In this document: one piece after another, positions 10,428-20,519 of the stretch
Layout of the letters: the number at the start of each line of letters is the position of its first letter
How positions within the stretch are numbered: position 1 is the first letter of the stretch
NCBI GenBank assembly: GCA_014529385.2
Contig: CM043963.1
Location: 71,006,412 to 71,070,411 of the forward strand
Direction: 5' to 3'
DNA length: 64,000 nucleotides
Source of the DNA: Adiantum capillus-veneris
Lineage: Eukaryota > Streptophyta > Polypodiopsida > Polypodiales > Pteridaceae
Program-made: the position numbers and the translations under genes
Notes under the pieces: model-generated
Told to the model about the DNA's origin: nothing
The model's input: only the letters and a program-made list of their open reading frames with translations
Databases searched by the model: none

Positions 10428-10904
10428 CTATTTGTGCAATATCCATTTTGCAAAGAGGACTGTCATCCATGGTTGTGTCCTTGAACAACTGAAAATCATC
10501 GGATAGTTTTGTGTTGTTTTCGTTAAATGCAGGTAGAGAAGAACTTTTCTCAGCATTGATTTTTGTGAAGGAATGATCATGTTAGACTCTTGACGGACTA
10601 ATCTCATGGAAAGTGGAATTAAGATGATTATTGCGAAATCACCCCCATGCTCTGTGTATGTAGTTGTGAATGCCCAGAACTTGGAAATCACTGGAATCCT
10701 TACCATGCAAATTGGGCAGGTGCACTTGGAATTGGTGTTGTATAGTATTCTAAAGGAAAATGTGTGATACTTATGTTGGCATTCCAACCAGAAAACTTCT
10801 GCCATGAGGTTAATTGATAGGGGTTTTCCACATGCAGCACATTTGTCACAATTATGCACAACCACTTTCAAAAAAGAGGCCCTTGTAGGTGGTGAAGTCA
10901 CCAT
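10428..10904 (-). CDS. RING-like zinc-binding ORF, hypothetical
   Basis: The 158-codon minus-strand frame starts MVTSPPTRASF. Residues about 19-65 carry a Cys/His pattern: CDKCAACGKPL, then LECQHKYHTF, then CTCPIC. This resembles a RING or RING-like finger (C-x2-C, C-x-H-x2-H, C-P-x-C). The remainder is unremarkable. No introns or neighbours help to judge it. It could be an exon of a decayed gene or a fragment captured by a transposon. Confidence 0.35.
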   Translation of the reverse strand: MVTSPPTRASFLKVVVHNCDKCAACGKPLSINLMAEVFWLECQHKYHTFSFRILYNTNSKCTCPICMVRIPVISKFWAFTTTYTEHGGDFAIIILIPLSMRLVRQESNMIIPSQKSMLRKVLLYLHLTKTTQNYPMIFSCSRTQPWMTVLFAKWILHK

Positions 10905-11029
10905 GAAGACTCTACTTTCGTGCTACATATATTGACTTTTTGTATCCATGAATGCTTTTTGAGACGTCAAGAACCGTGATTCACATTCCAAAGCAGTCTT
11001 GCTCTCTTGCCAACCATAGTATAGACAAC

Positions 11030-11905
11030 AACATAGAACTTAATGCTTGGTTGCACTTAAATGCACTTTAATGTTGCTACCCAACTTATTCTTACCAATT
11101 TAAAGAAGACTGTAGAATTCTTGGCAAGCACTTTTGAAACACCTACATAGCACTTTCTGTGCACTTTATTACTTCCAAGCACTTCTATGAACTTTTTAAC
11201 AAACATTGAGCACTACAAAGCACCTCTAAGCAGTTGCTACATTTCTTTTTCACCACTTTCTAATCACCTCATGACACTTTATAGCTCTTTCTAAGCACTT
11301 CAAAGTATTTTATAAGAATCATCAACCATTGTAAAGCACTTCTAAGCAATTGCTACACCCCATTTTGTACATTTGCTAAGAACTTTCTAGTCCCCCCATA
11401 GAACTTTGAGGCTCTTCCTAAGCACTTTGGTTGTTTCTAAGCACTTCTAGTCACTTTCTTAGCACTTTATTAGCACCATTGAGGAATATGAAGGACTTCT
11501 AAGCATTGTTAACCACTTGCTGAGAAGTTTTGAATGACCTCATAACCACTTTGAAACTCTTTCTATGCACTTCTAAGCACCATTGAGCACTACGAAACTC
11601 TTCTAAGAAGTTCCTAACCATTTGCTAAGCAGTTTCTAACCACTTACTAACAGTTTCCAATGACCTTGTAAGCACTTTGAAGATCTTTCTATGCACTTAT
11701 AAGCACTTTCTAAGCACCATTCAACACTTCTAAGGAGGTGCTTCAGTCTAAATCATAGGCTAGGGAGTCACCTCTTAGCACTTTTGAGCTATGCCTAAGC
11801 ACTTCTAAGCATTTTCTAAGCTCAATTGAGTAGTATGAGTCACTTCTCAATACTATCAAAGCACAATGAAGCTGTATCTAAGCACTTTCTATACACCTTA
11901 TTTAG
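11030..11905. repeat. AAGCACTT degenerate minisatellite
   Basis: Short units built on AAGCACTT(C/T)TAAGCA and CACTTTCTAAGCACC recur dozens of times at roughly 10-30 bp spacing, with a longer phrase TAACCACTTGCTAAGCAGTTTC recurring near 11510 and 11610. No coding potential. The array boundary is gradual. Confidence 0.7.
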
Positions 11906-11949
11906 CATGATAGCCACTCATGCATAGCTCAAGTAATTTCAGAGCAGTA

Positions 11950-12336
11950 CTACAAGCACTTTTGTTGCACTTTGCACAACAAGCTCACCTACAAGGAGTT
12001 CAAATTTTCTTTCAGCCAGGCCAAATCACTATTTCCACCTACTCTCAACAACATTTTGGTGATGGATTTGATCTCTGCCTCCTTGCAGTCAACCTCTCTC
12101 CAATTAGAACTTGGTGATTTCTTGAGAATAACCAAATCCTTGTTTAGTTGCTCCAACTCAATGTAAAAGCCACTCTAAGTAGAGAAAAACCCTTCATTTT
12201 TGAGCCATTGGTCCCTCTTCTCATCCAGCTGTTGGAGCCTATACTTTCATCCCAACCAACTTCTTTTGCAGGTCATCCTTATTGACATTGTTCCCTTTGC
12301 CATGTCCAGTACAACCTATTGAATGTACATAGGCTT
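11950..12336 (-). pseudogene. Downstream part of unknown minus-strand ORF
   Basis: On the minus strand this segment gives Lys/Glu/Leu-rich peptide blocks such as EKRDQWLKNEGFF and LEQLNKDLVILKKS, in line with a helical protein but broken by stops and frame changes. It directly follows the 12337-12828 frame and is probably the rest of the same decayed gene. Confidence 0.3.
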
Positions 12337-12828
12337 CTATACTGCCTTGCGTGCCTGCAACTTGCTTTTCGACATTGTCGGTATTGATGATAAAGTAATA
12401 TCCTTAGAGACAAATGGTTCTCTATTGATGAAGGCATAATCAGCACAAAACTTGTTGATCTTCCTCTCTAACCCCCATTTTTGCATCTTGCAATTATCAA
12501 GGATGGCTCCACCGAACCTTCTCCATGTAATCCAATGTGTCATCGGATCAGTCGATGATGCTTGACACCTCTCATACATGAATCCTCTTAAAAATTTTTC
12601 TAGAAGCTCACAATTGGATGTGGCCACATGATATACCTTTTGGTACAAAAGCTTGCACTCATTGACAAACTCATCCCTCACATGGTGAAGTGATAGCTTC
12701 TTGTTTTTCTTGTGTAAGCACTTGAAGACACTGAGAAAATCCTCATCAGGGGTATCTTCTTCTTTGAGATCTTTAAGCAACCTCCTATTTAGGCTAAGGC
12801 CATGCTCCTCATGTAGTTTTGCAACCAA
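12337..12828 (-). CDS. Hypothetical protein, unknown family
   Basis: A 163-codon frame beginning MVAKLHEEHGLSLNRRLL. It is basic, with Cys-containing helices in the middle (LLEKFLRGFMYERC) and a Lys/Arg-rich tail. I do not recognise it. Its position, minus strand and about 1.5 kb to the left of a primer-site-like sequence that faces the same way (14375-14394), would fit the internal ORF of an old LTR element, similar in layout to element D. A host gene exon remains possible. Confidence 0.3.
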   Translation of the reverse strand: MVAKLHEEHGLSLNRRLLKDLKEEDTPDEDFLSVFKCLHKKNKKLSLHHVRDEFVNECKLLYQKVYHVATSNCELLEKFLRGFMYERCQASSTDPMTHWITWRRFGGAILDNCKMQKWGLERKINKFCADYAFINREPFVSKDITLSSIPTMSKSKLQARKAV

Positions 12829-14374
12829 GTAGAAGAATTAGGATAGGCACGGATACTCAAACACTGCAAGCACTAAAAAACATAGCTTGTTGAAAGACCA
12901 GCTATGCATCCCTTGCAACAATGGAAAACACAATGCAAAGTAGATGCATGCATACCTTTTCATGACTTTGTTGACACATTTGATTTGGATGCAGAATACT
13001 TGAGGCTGCTAGGCATCCCCTTTACCTCCAGTTTTGTTGAGTTGTGCAGGGCTTTGCTTTGCTAGCTCATTAGGTGGAGGGGTCTGATCTTCAAGTACAC
13101 ATTCTTGCATCGTGTTCTTGAAGGTCCTATGGATTGGTAAACCACGGGTAGGTGACCTCATAGAGAGGCATGTGCAAAGAAGGAAGAGAAGGGCTAATGC
13201 CTACAAAGTATCCCCTATACGTACAAGGTGCGAATGCAAAAACACAACATGCAGAAGTGACATGCATGGAGAGAAGCTCGACTAGAGATTAGGGTTTACC
13301 TTTCAAGTCTAGCAAAGCTCCTCAAGGAAGAAAACATTCCTAACATGAAGGAAGTTGGAAGTAGAGTTGTTCCTCAAGCGCACCCATGTGGGAAGATTCT
13401 TGTGGGAATGGGCATGCAAAAAACGGAAAGTGCAAGAATTACAACACGTCCCATTGTTACATGCAATAAGTGACCCAGCCCTCCCATACAATGAGTGGTA
13501 TAAAATTTAGTATTCAAACTAGTGGACCATTAAACTTTTCAAATTACCCTTTTATTTTTAACAAATCACATTTTTCCTTCCAAAGTAGTCTCTAGAGGTA
13601 CCCCCTAAAAAGTGGAATAATGGTACCACCAATACATGCTTTCACCCATTTTCCAAATCCCTAGTTATACAGTGATTTTTAGGGCACAAACAAAGGCAAA
13701 TTAGTGCACACACACTTAAAATTTGGCATACAAACTCTCAATTGGAGTGCACACAAACTTAATCTTAGTGCACAGAATCACATTTCAATCATTCAAGCAT
13801 GCATTTGGCAGGTCCACGATGCAAATTACCAAGAGAAATCACCACTTTCGGCACATACAATTCTAGAAAAAACTCGGCATTACAATGACATAAAAATGCA
13901 CAAAATAAAAAGCTCAAAACATCAAATTGACAACGGTTATCCATACTGCACATACCTTAATTCCATAGCACCATCCAAGTCCCGATTTCTCAATGGATAG
14001 GCCAGTTTTGTTGACGCTCCAAAGCCCTAATCCTTCATTCCAAAATCAAGCAATAGCTATGTGATTGGCACAAATCAACATTGTTACAATGCAATCCAAG
14101 CCTGTAATTATGAAAATATCAAAGAATACACTTCAAATGTAGTAGAGAATTAGTGTATAATCTAAAAAAATTAGTGCAATTCAAAAGGGATTAGTGAGAA
14201 ATTAGACTCATGTGTATGCACACAATTAAAGAGCTACGATATCATATTAGGTAAATTTGAGCACTACCATTTACAAAACCCCCAAGATCCAGAAACAAAA
14301 AACACACAAATGAAAAGAAATTAGTGAGGGAACCTATTCATTTATGCCATGATTACACTAGCATAGTCCATCAA
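12829..14374. other. AT-rich stretch without a supported gene
   Basis: No domain-bearing frame on either strand. The word TTAGTG(C/A) recurs from 13695 to 14330. The stretch could be the leader of the old element whose primer site is proposed at 14375-14394. Confidence 0.3.
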
Positions 14375-14394
14375 TCCTCGGCAATGAAGCCAAA
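14375..14394 (-). promoter_or_regulatory. Primer-binding-site-like sequence next to LTR end
   Basis: Read on the minus strand, this 20 bp begins TTTGGCTTCATTGCCGAGGA and agrees at 15 of 19 positions with the tRNA-Asp-type primer site found intact at 34704-34722. It directly follows CCCCCAACA, a plausible LTR end (TG...CA rule) on that strand. Three of four differences are transitions. If right, an old minus-strand LTR begins at 14395 and the copia element at 15053 sits inside it. Confidence 0.4.
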
Positions 14395-15052
14395 TGTTGG
14401 GGGTACCATCGCAGCATAGCTCCAACGACCAACATATAAATGTCAGTCTGGAGTGATCAGCTACTCATCTAGGGTATGGAAACTTACACAAGATTAGTGA
14501 GCTTATCATGACAAAACGAACGGTTGACTCTATGAGGTGAGCTTCTCGGCCTATGAAGGAGCTAAGACACAAATTTGGCAATCTCAAAATCCACTTCTCA
14601 TCACCTAGGTCAACTCAATCACACACACTAGTCACAAGCGCACACACATAGATCTACCAAGCAACTATCCTCCAATCAAGCCTACTTTCACACACAAAGA
14701 ATAGAGGAAAATCACACAAGATTGGATATCAATTGACCCGTAATTAGTAAGATATAACTAATCAAGACATCAAGGATAATCAACATAGATTAAAAGAGGC
14801 ATAGTGAATGAGAATTAAAATCATTGGCTAGTATTAATTAGCTCACATGACAAAGGAGAACCTCAAGGAATCCATAACACCACACCACATGAGCTCTCAC
14901 TAGAGGTTCTCTCAACAAATGAGGCTGAGAAACCTCATTCCACAGTGCCTTATATACCTAGGGTTAAAATGTGAAATTTTTGGGTATACAAGGTCATTGG
15001 ACCTCCACAACATATTGTTTAACACCCTAGGCACACTAGTTGATTTATTATT
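14395..15052 (-). repeat. Putative old LTR, interrupted by copia insertion
   Basis: Starts TGTTGGGGGTACC immediately beside the primer-site-like sequence and lacks coding potential. It would continue beyond the copia element at 20276. The other LTR terminus was not identified, so this is inference from one end only. Confidence 0.3.
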
Positions 15053-15279
15053 TGTTGGAATTAGGGTTGCATAGAAACACACACAGCTTGGAGAAGACGA
15101 AGGAAGATCAAGGCACACAATAGAGAGTGTATTACTTAGTGTGCAATGAAAAGATAGATAGCCCTAGAGTGATGGGCGTATATACAATGCACGGGGGGAA
15201 AAACCTCCTAAAGAGGGAAAAAATGCCCCGGCAGTCCTAATGTGCTCACACACATCACTACCACATGTATATGGTAGCA
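15053..15279 (-). repeat. Copia 3' LTR
   Basis: Begins TGTTGGAATTAGGG on the plus strand and ends ATATGGTAGCA. This gives TGTTACC...CCAACA-type ends on the element strand, where the first base pair of this copy has a C change (TGCTACC). Differs from the other LTR at a small number of sites by eye, so insertion is not very ancient. Confidence 0.93.
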
Positions 15280-15296
15280 AATCCCCCCTGGAGTGA
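15280..15296 (-). promoter_or_regulatory. Polypurine tract of copia element
   Basis: On the element strand the sequence CTCCAGGGGGGATT directly precedes the 3' LTR, the expected plus-strand primer for reverse transcription. Confidence 0.75.
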
Positions 15297-15890
15297 TGCG
15301 GTGAACGAGAGTTGGCACATGAGTAAAGGGAAGTGCCATGCCCTAAGGACAGGATCAATCCACAAAGGGGAGTAATCCCAAAGCTTTGTGGAAAGCTTCA
15401 AGCTTCTCACGAGACAATGCCTTTGTGAAAAGATCTGCAAGGTTGTCCTCGCACATAAGCCAAGGTGAGCTCTCCTACTGTCTGAGAGCCTCTCCCTGAC
15501 ATAGCGGTAATGCACCTCAATTTGCTTTGTGCGAGCATGAAAAACTGGGTTCCTCGCAACTGCCAATGCACTCTGACTGTCAGTGTAGATAGTGTTGGCA
15601 GTGTCCTATCCAACACCCAAATCAGCCATAAGGCGTCTGAGCCATACACACTCAACCGTAGCTGTGAAGACTGCCCTGTACTCAGCCTCACAACTTGAAG
15701 TGGCCACAGTAGGTTGCTTCATGCTCAACCATGATATACGTGAACTGCCAAGCATGAAACAAAAACCACTTATGGACACTCGCATGTCAAAACAACCAGC
15801 CCAATCTGAGTCCGAAAAAGCATGTAAATCTGGCGGCAATGAGTCCCCCCTTGGGATAAAACAAGCCAAGATGTAAAGTGCCACTAAGGT
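15290..15890 (-). pseudogene. Copia RNase H domain
   Basis: Contains FSDSDWAGC (first catalytic Asp region), the SSCEAEYRA motif, a TDSQSALAVARNP motif and HARTKQIEVHYRYVRE, in the order of the copia RNase H. Phase changes occur near 15.84 kb (junction with RT) and near 15.47 kb, after RYVRERLS, and a stop precedes the TDSQSA block, so the domain is not translatable as one piece. It ends close to the polypurine tract, as usual for copia. Confidence 0.85.
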
Positions 15891-16674
15891 AGCGGAAAAT
15901 CCTCTTGACAGCCTGCCAATGCTTAGACCCTGGGCTATGCATAAATCTGTTGACCTGTGAGACTGCAAACTGAATATCTGGCCTCGTGTTGCATACATAA
16001 ATGAGGCAGCCAATAGAAGTTTGGTAAAGAGTGACATCAGCAGGATCGCCAGCATCATGTAGACTGAACTTCAAACCTGTTTCCATGGGAGTGGCAATAG
16101 GTTTGCAATCCTCAAGTCCAAACTTACATAGCAATGTCTCTATGTAACTTTTCTGACACAAGGCAATACCACCATCACACTGCTTAAACTGTATACCCAA
16201 GTAATGATGCAATAGCCCCAAATCTTTCATCTTGAAAGTAGCATTCAAATCAGCCTTAAATTCAGCAATATGTCTCTCATTTGCTCCAGTGATCAGCAAA
16301 TCATCAACATAAAGAACCACAATGAGAAGTACATCACCCTCACGCTTTACATACAATGTGCTTTCTGTTGGACTGTGACGAAAGCCTTGTTTGACCAAAT
16401 GAGTGTCAGCTTTCTCATACCAAGCAGGAGGAGATTTCTTCAACCCATACAAAGCCTTCTTACATCTGCACACTTTGTCCTCTTGTTCTTTTATGACAAA
16501 ACCGCGAGGCTACGTTACATAAACTTCCTCAAATATGTCACCATTCAAGAAAGCAGTAACAATGTCTGATTGATGTACATCCCAACCAAAATGAGCTGCC
16601 AATGCACATAGAAAACGCACAGTAGTCATACGACAAGTGGGAGCAAAAGTCTCTTCATAATCTATGCCTTTTTG
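15840..16674 (-). pseudogene. Copia reverse transcriptase, main part
   Basis: Carries the copia RT signature LYVDDLLITG with an intact YVDD catalytic box, preceded by KALYGLKKSPPAWYEK and followed by YLGIQFKQ and RPDIQFAVSQVNRFM. A stop separates it from the N-terminal RT part (after VAKGYA) and another interrupts the region near 16.51 kb. The catalytic core is well conserved, which points to a fairly recent loss of function. Confidence 0.92.
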
Positions 16675-17472
16675 CTATGCATAACCCTTTGCAACAAGTC
16701 GAGCCTTATGGCAATCAATCTCACCATCCGGCTTGCGTTTCAACTTGTAAACCCACTTCGTACCAATGGCCTTTTTGCCAGGAGGCAAATCACATAAAGT
16801 CCATGTGTCATTTTTTATAAGTGCATCATATTCTGATTGCATGGCAGCCATCCAATTTTCTGAACTCTGTGCTTCATCAAAGGATAGAGGCTCCTCAACA
16901 TCATGTAAGCTAGACACTGCCAAAGCATAACAATCTGATGCATAAGATGCATGGCGAGAGCCTGAACGAGTACGACTAGACAAAGGTGCATCCAATTTAC
17001 TGTCACGCAAAGTGTGCACCAGCCATTTTGGCATACCTCTAGCCTGCTCATTCTCATCCCTCTCCTCATCAAGTACATCATGTACATCTGCGTCAGTAAT
17101 AGGCTGATCTAAAACATTTTCAGAAATTCCCATAGGCTGTACATTTGCCTCATTGGAACTTACATTTGTATTTCCACCACTGAAAAGAGGCAACAAAATG
17201 TCATAAATGTCTTGTGAGCTTACATTATTGTCTCTAGTACATGACAGCAAGGGCTGAACAGAATCTTCCACAAACACTACATCCCGAGAAACCAGAATAT
17301 GTTTTGTTTGCGGATGATACAACCTGTAACCTTTGCTTTCAGCACTATAACCAACAAAAATACATTTGACAACCTTATCATCCAATTCTTTGCGCTGCAC
17401 TTGTGGCACCAAAGCATATGCCAAACAACCAAAAACACGCATGTGCTCAATAGAAGGCTTTCTATGCTTCAT
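16675..17472 (-). pseudogene. Copia integrase C-terminus and RT N-terminus
   Basis: A 265-codon frame. Residues 1-70 hold the integrase GKX/GFX-like tail (RVFGCLAYALVP, KCIFVGYSAESKGYRLYHP). A low-conservation acidic linker follows, with the RT start WMAAMQSEYDAL, GTKWVYKLKRKPDGEID and KARLVAKGYA. It is offset in frame from the preceding integrase reading frame by a frameshift close to 17.47 kb. Confidence 0.92.
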
Positions 17473-18904
17473 ATGGAGTAATAGACTGCAAAGATTTCAT
17501 AGGACACCTGTTAAGTACATAAGTGGCACACATGATGGACTCAAGCCAAAAAGAATGCGGCAAAGCTTGACTTTTGACCATAGATTGTGCCATTTCCGTA
17601 AGTGACCTATTTTTCCTCTCAGCAACACCATTTTGATGAGGTGTATAAAGCACTGTACATTGGCGTTTTATCCCACGACTAGCCAGAAATGCATTAAATT
17701 CATGAGACATATACTCCCCCCCTCGATCAGAATGGAGGATGCCCATAGTACATTTCGAGACATTTTCAGCCATAGCTAGAAATTGTTTGAAGCACATAAA
17801 AACTTCGTACTTCGCTTTAAGCGGAAATACCCATGCATGCCTGGAGTAATCATCAATGAAAGTCACGAAGTATAGGTAATTGCCCAAGGATGGAGTTTGC
17901 ATGGGCCCACAAACATCACTATGCACAAGCTGCAACCTGCATGTGGCCCGAACTGAACCATCCTTTGGAAATTTAGAACGCTGCATCTTACCCAAAATAC
18001 AGCCTTCACAAACATGTTTCACATGTTCTTCAAGAGGCGGCAAAGAAGCAACCATATCAGATTTCTGCAAACGCAGCAAACTAGCAAAATTCAGATGACC
18101 AAAATGTGCATGCCAAAGTTTTGCATCTGAAATAGCCCTTGAATCTGCAACAGCATTTGAAAAATTTTGTCCATACTTGTCATACAAAGTGAGCTTATAC
18201 AGCCCACGGCACAAAAGGCCAGATGCAACAATTTCATCACCAAAAATGAGATCATGAACTGGACATTTGTCATCCACAAATTTGACTACAAGTCCAAGTC
18301 TAGCAAGTGCAGATACAGATAAGAGATTCTTCTTGATCCCAGGTACATAAAGTGCATCAACAAGTGTGAAGGAACTGCCATTAGCAGCAGCGAGCACAAT
18401 CTTTCCAACTCCCTGAACTAGATAAGAGGCGTTGTTGGCACAAGTGACTGAATTTCCATGAGGGACAGAATCGAGAGAGGTAAACAATTCTCGATGTGAG
18501 GTAATGTGCTTTGTAGCACCACTATCAAAATACCACACATGTGAATCTGCAGCAACAACTGATAAGCATGCATCATGGATAACAGGATTGTGAGTGCACT
18601 CTACACTAAAAGCCCATTCTGCATCAACATCAGCAACACAGTCTCCTTTCACAAAAGACTCAACAATGGTTTCATTTGTAGTGGAACCAGCATTTGCAGT
18701 GGAACCACCCTCTACGCTAAAAGCCCATTCTGCATCAACATCAGCAACACAGTCTCCTTTCATAGAAGACTCAACAATGGTTGCATTTGTAGTGGAACTA
18801 GCATTTGCAGTGGAACCATCCTCTTTCTTCTTAGCCTCTTTGGCCTTCAACTTAGGACACGACTTGATCAAGTGATCATTGGCTTTACAATAATGGCAAC
18901 GCAT
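17462..18904 (-). pseudogene. Copia zinc knuckle, protease and integrase
   Basis: A 480-codon open frame. It starts with the zinc knuckle CHYCKANDHLIKSC (CX2CX4HX4C), followed by an in-frame 37-residue tandem duplication. The protease active site is WYFDSGATKHI. The integrase HHCC zinc-binding region includes LWHAHFGHLN and CEGCILGKMQ. The catalytic core has HSDVCGPM, LHSDRGGEY and NGVAERKNRSL, supplying the D, D and E residues. All key residues are present, but the frame ends at SITPYEA before the integrase tail because of a frameshift. Confidence 0.95.
18600..18821 (-). repeat. 111 bp in-frame tandem duplication in copia ORF
   Basis: Two copies offset by exactly 111 bp (18600-18710 and 18711-18821) encode peptide blocks ending in CVADVDAEWAFSVE, between zinc knuckle and protease. 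The period is a multiple of three, so the frame is kept. The two copies differ at a few codons. Confidence 0.85.
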
Positions 18905-19063
18905 ATTATTTTTGCCCTTATCACCAGAATTTCCAGACGAATTGCTGCCAGTAGAAGCATTAGGAACATAATTTTTGCCACTTGCAGCAGAACCATAAGA
19001 AGTGGTTGCATTGTTGTTACCACCCTTTCTTTGAGAAGCAATAAAAGCCTATTCAACTGCACG

Positions 19064-19700
19064 TTAGTACTGTTTTTTTATGGAAAGTGAGTCTTGCAAC
19101 AGCAGTGTGCATAATGCATCAAACTTGACAACTTCTGGATTTCCTTGGGTCATAAGTCTCCAAGTACTAGCAAAAGTTTGGTAAGAATCTGGTAAGGCAT
19201 CAAGAACAGTCTGCACAAGGGAACTGTCTGAAATAACTTCACCTACAGAAATAAGTTGCTCATTGATATCCTTGACACTAGCAAGGAAAGTGTCCATAGC
19301 AAAGCAATTTTAGCCTCATTGCAGCTTGCATAAAGACCTGCTAGAATATCCGAAGCCTGTTTTGCAAATTTTGCTGAACGGATGTGAGGAACAATGGTGC
19401 GCTTCACAGACAATGCAATCAATGCATGAGCCTGCGCATCCTTAAATGCCAACGAGCTTGTTCTGCCATAGGCAAAACAACTCTAACAGCTGCAATCCTT
19501 GCAGCAAGACCTGCAACATCCTCAACATCGCCTACATCCTCAGAACCAGGATGTACATCAATGCCCTGCACAATGTTCCAGACACCCTTTGACACAAGAA
19601 CATGTTGCATCATATAAGCCCACATAGGGTAGTTGTCCCCATCCAACCTGTCCTCAGCAGCAAACATCTTGAACACATCTGTGTTGTTGTTGTCAGCCAT
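19064..19700 (-). pseudogene. Copia gag
   Basis: Begins MADNNNTDVFKMFAAEDRL and contains the gag N-terminal hallmark LDGDNYPMWAYMMQ, then the WLAFKDAQAHALIALSV region and, in a third frame, ASVKDINEQLISVGEVISD and LVQTVLDALPDSYQTF. These belong to the copia UBN2-type gag. Two frameshifts (near 19.44 kb and 19.3 kb) split the gene into three overlapping frames. The start Met, about 350 bp from the 5' LTR, is well placed. Confidence 0.92.
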
Positions 19701-20029
19701 GGTAAATGCGGCACCTGATGTGAAAACTACTCAAAAATAGGAGAAACGGAGCGGGAACAACACGTGCTATATAGCACAAACCGTAGATTGTTATGCAAAA
19801 AATGGCATTGACAAAAATTCTGCACAAAATGACGAAATAGCCTGTGCAGTATTTCCTGTAGTGGAAACGGAGGCTGAAATGAGCCCAAATAAAAATTCTG
19901 AGCAAACCAAGCTCTTCGAGCTTGCCCGAACTATTTGTCGACCTGCGAACGCTCGCCAAAGCTCACTGAAATCGGAGAACGTGAGCAGGCATGTACTGGA
20001 GCAGCTGGCGACTGAGCCCAGGAGGACGC

Positions 20030-20048
20030 AACCTGCTCTAATACCGAT
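20030..20048 (-). promoter_or_regulatory. Copia primer-binding site (initiator tRNA-Met type)
   Basis: On the element strand, directly after the 5' LTR, the sequence ATCGGTATTAGAGCAGG resembles the standard TGGTATCAGAGC primer site, with a C-to-T change inside. Position and orientation fit. Confidence 0.8.
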
Positions 20049-20275
20049 TGTTGGAATTAAGGTTGCAGAGAAACACACACAGCTTGGAGAAGACGAAGGA
20101 AGCTCAAGGCACACAATAGAGAGTGTATTACTTAGCGTGCAATGGAAAGATAGATAGCCCTAGAGTGATGGGCGTATATAAAATGCACGGGGGAAAAAAC
20201 CTCCTAAAGAGAGAAAAAATGCCCCGGTGGTCCTAGTGTGTTCACACACATCACTACCACATGTATATGGTAACA
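20049..20275 (-). repeat. Copia 5' LTR
   Basis: 227 bp, same length as the partner LTR. On the element strand it starts TGTTACCATATACATG and ends TTCCAACA. A TATATA element lies near 20175 on that strand (seen as GTATATAAAATG on the plus strand). Confidence 0.93.
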
Positions 20276-20519
20276 TTCTTTACAACTTAAACCTCTCATT
20301 GAGCCCACAACACATCACAATGGCAATTGCCACAATGGTTTGAGATAAATTGGGAATTTACAATGCACAACTATATTGTAAAGATGTGTGACTTCAATCT
20401 TTACTACTTATTTTAATTTGTTGGTGATGTGCACTTGCTAGCCTTGGGGGTTTGGTAGATCCTATTTATTGATGTGAGCCAAGTTAACAACCATGTCTAT
20501 GCCATGTTACATAGAACTT

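Larger units (their letters stand above)
15053..20275 (-). mobile_element. Ty1/copia LTR retrotransposon, complete but broken
   Basis: A 5.2 kb element on the minus strand with 227 bp LTRs at both ends, flanked by near-identical 5 bp sequences TTATT (15048-15052) and TTCTT (20276-20280) that fit a target duplication with one mutation. The internal order gag, zinc knuckle, protease, integrase, RT, RNase H is copia-type (integrase before RT). A variant initiator-Met primer site and a polypurine tract are in place. The coding region has several frameshifts and stops, so it cannot make a polyprotein. A truncated relative lies at 27211-27778 on the plus strand. Confidence 0.95.
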
